Source of the DNA: Actinomycetota bacterium
Lineage (GTDB): Bacteria; Actinomycetota; Humimicrobiia; Humimicrobiales; Humimicrobiaceae
Assembly (NCBI GenBank): GCA_016932375.1
Contig: JAFGDA010000208.1
Span: forward strand, 1-6,670
Length of the DNA stretch: 6,670 nt
Reading direction: 5' to 3'
Part shown: piece by piece, positions 5,601-6,670 of the stretch
Layout of the letters: each line of letters begins with the position of its first letter
Position numbering within the stretch: the first letter of the stretch is position 1
The notes under the pieces: model-generated
The model's input: the letters and a program-made list of their open reading frames with translations, nothing else
Told to the model about the DNA's origin: nothing
The model's database searches: none
Translations under genes and position numbers: made by a program

Positions 5601-6670
5601 TTAAATTTCTTCTGCTATCTTCCTGAAAATATTCATGCTGTGCATGTAAAACATTTTCCATCCGGAACAAAGGATGGAAAGCTTCGTTGAATTTTCCGGG
5701 ATATAGTTCCGGTATTTTAAGCAATCTCCATAACAGAGGTTGAGATACTGGCAGGAGTTGCATATAAAACTGTAATTGGACTTTGCTTTTCCAAAATCAA
5801 GATAGGCCGGAGAAACCATAAGCTCCTGGAAGCTATCGTTATTTATGTTACCAAGCTTCAGGTCTTTCCTTACAAAGAAATCGCAGGGGTATATATCACC
5901 ATTATATTCAACTACAAGGTACTGGTTACAGTTTTCGCCCATATGGCAGATATAAGCCTGCCTCCCTGTTAATTTATTCAATATGCCATCGAAAAGCCTT
6001 ATGGAGACCCTGTATACATGCCGGGGGTACCACTGATTAAAAAGGTCTATTAGAAAATTGCCCCACTGTTCCCCGGTTATTGAATATGGTTTGAGGTTTC
6101 CCTGATTATCATATTCCACACATGGGATATATTGTTGATAGTAAAAGCCATTATCAACCAAAAACCAGTATATTTCTCTTGCTTTACCTGCATTAAAATC
6201 ATTAACAAGGACCAGTATGTTAAACTCCACATTATTTCTTTTCAGTATCTCAATACCCCCCATAACTTTTTCAAAGGTACCCCCGCCGCCTGCAAATTTC
6301 CTGTAGTGATCATGTACATACCGGGGTCCGTCAAGGCTCACTCCTACAAGGAACTTATATTTTTTAAGGAACCGGGCAAAATCTTCGTCAATTTTTGTAC
6401 CGTTTGTCTGGAGCCCGTTTGATACTATGCTCCCGGCTTTTCCATATCTTTTCTGGAGTTCAGTTACCTTTTCATAGAATTCCAATCCCATAAGGGTAGG
6501 TTCTCCTCCCTGCCACCCGAAGTTGTAAAAGGTCTGGGAAGTATTCATGTATGAAGATATAAGCTTTTTCAGGGTATCGTCACTCATCCTGTGAATCCCG
6601 GTTTCCGGATAGAGTGATGATTTTTCGAGATAGAAGCAGTACCTGCATCTCATATTGCAGTCAGCTGAAG
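5601..6670 (-). CDS. Anaerobic sulfatase-maturating enzyme (radical SAM, SPASM), 5' end cut by the window edge
   Basis: This family oxidises an active-site Cys or Ser of sulfatases to C-alpha-formylglycine without oxygen. The visible fragment has 355 residues. The radical SAM cluster motif C-N-M-R-C-R-Y-C (C4, C8, C11) is present, followed by W-Q-G-G-E-P-T-L-M-G, L-Q-T-N-G-T and V-G-V-S-L-D-G-P. The SPASM region has all eight auxiliary-cluster cysteines: C241, C247, C262, C303, C306, C312, C316 and C334. From memory, their spacing equals that of the Clostridium perfringens enzyme (C255-C348), and D263 in P-C-D-F-F-V matches its catalytic Asp277. By that comparison only about 11 N-terminal residues lie beyond the edge. 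An ATG inside C-N-M-R-C (6653) is internal and not the start. The stop is TAA. The sulfatase-like gene at 1-131 is the obvious candidate substrate. A separate promoter lies between this gene and the ASST genes. Confidence 0.93.
   Translation of the reverse strand, partial: SADCNMRCRYCFYLEKSSLYPETGIHRMSDDTLKKLISSYMNTSQTFYNFGWQGGEPTLMGLEFYEKVTELQKRYGKAGSIVSNGLQTNGTKIDEDFARFLKKYKFLVGVSLDGPRYVHDHYRKFAGGGGTFEKVMGGIEILKRNNVEFNILVLVNDFNAGKAREIYWFLVDNGFYYQQYIPCVEYDNQGNLKPYSITGEQWGNFLIDLFNQWYPRHVYRVSIRLFDGILNKLTGRQAYICHMGENCNQYLVVEYNGDIYPCDFFVRKDLKLGNINNDSFQELMVSPAYLDFGKAKSNYSFICNSCQYLNLCYGDCLKYRNYIPENSTKLSILCSGWKMFYMHSMNIFRKIAEEI

Overview
The window looks like chromosomal DNA of an anaerobic bacterium, most likely a Gram-positive sulfate reducer of the Desulfotomaculum/Pelotomaculum kind. 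That placement is an inference. It rests on an oxygen-independent (radical SAM) sulfatase maturase, an ATP sulfurylase of the type common in dissimilatory sulfur metabolism, strong AAGGAG-type ribosome binding sites and AT-rich intergenic DNA. No sequence search was possible.

Every gene lies on the minus strand, so transcription runs from high to low coordinates. At the right edge is an anaerobic sulfatase-maturating enzyme (anSME) that lacks only about its first 11 residues. A 378-bp AT-rich gap follows (5223-5600). It holds a weak terminator-like hairpin, a set of CATG-containing direct repeats, a near-consensus sigma-70-type promoter (TTGACA, 17 bp, TATTAT) and a 12-bp palindrome in the leader. 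That promoter should drive five co-directional genes: two paralogous arylsulfotransferase (ASST)-like beta-propeller proteins (4089-5222 and 2980-4065, 23 bp apart), an alkaline-phosphatase-superfamily protein that appears to have lost nearly all its metal ligands and its nucleophile (1456-2889), sulfate adenylyltransferase sat (136-1317), and the first 43 codons of a sulfatase-like protein (1-131) that starts 4 nt after the sat stop. The sat leader (1318-1455) has two inverted repeats and a 12-bp direct repeat, so sat may also have its own control.

The genes share a theme, handling of sulfuryl groups. The maturase would install formylglycine in the sulfatase, the sulfatase would release sulfate from an ester, Sat would interconvert sulfate/ATP with APS/PPi, and the ASST-like proteins might bind or transfer sulfuryl groups or bind sulfated aromatics. 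None of the visible N-termini has a signal peptide, so the products appear cytoplasmic, whereas classical ASSTs and many bacterial sulfatases are exported. The most unusual points are the ASST pair without clear catalytic histidines, the predicted AP-fold pseudoenzyme, and sat sitting in a sulfate-ester cluster rather than beside visible apr genes. The pathway and its substrate cannot be read from the sequence.
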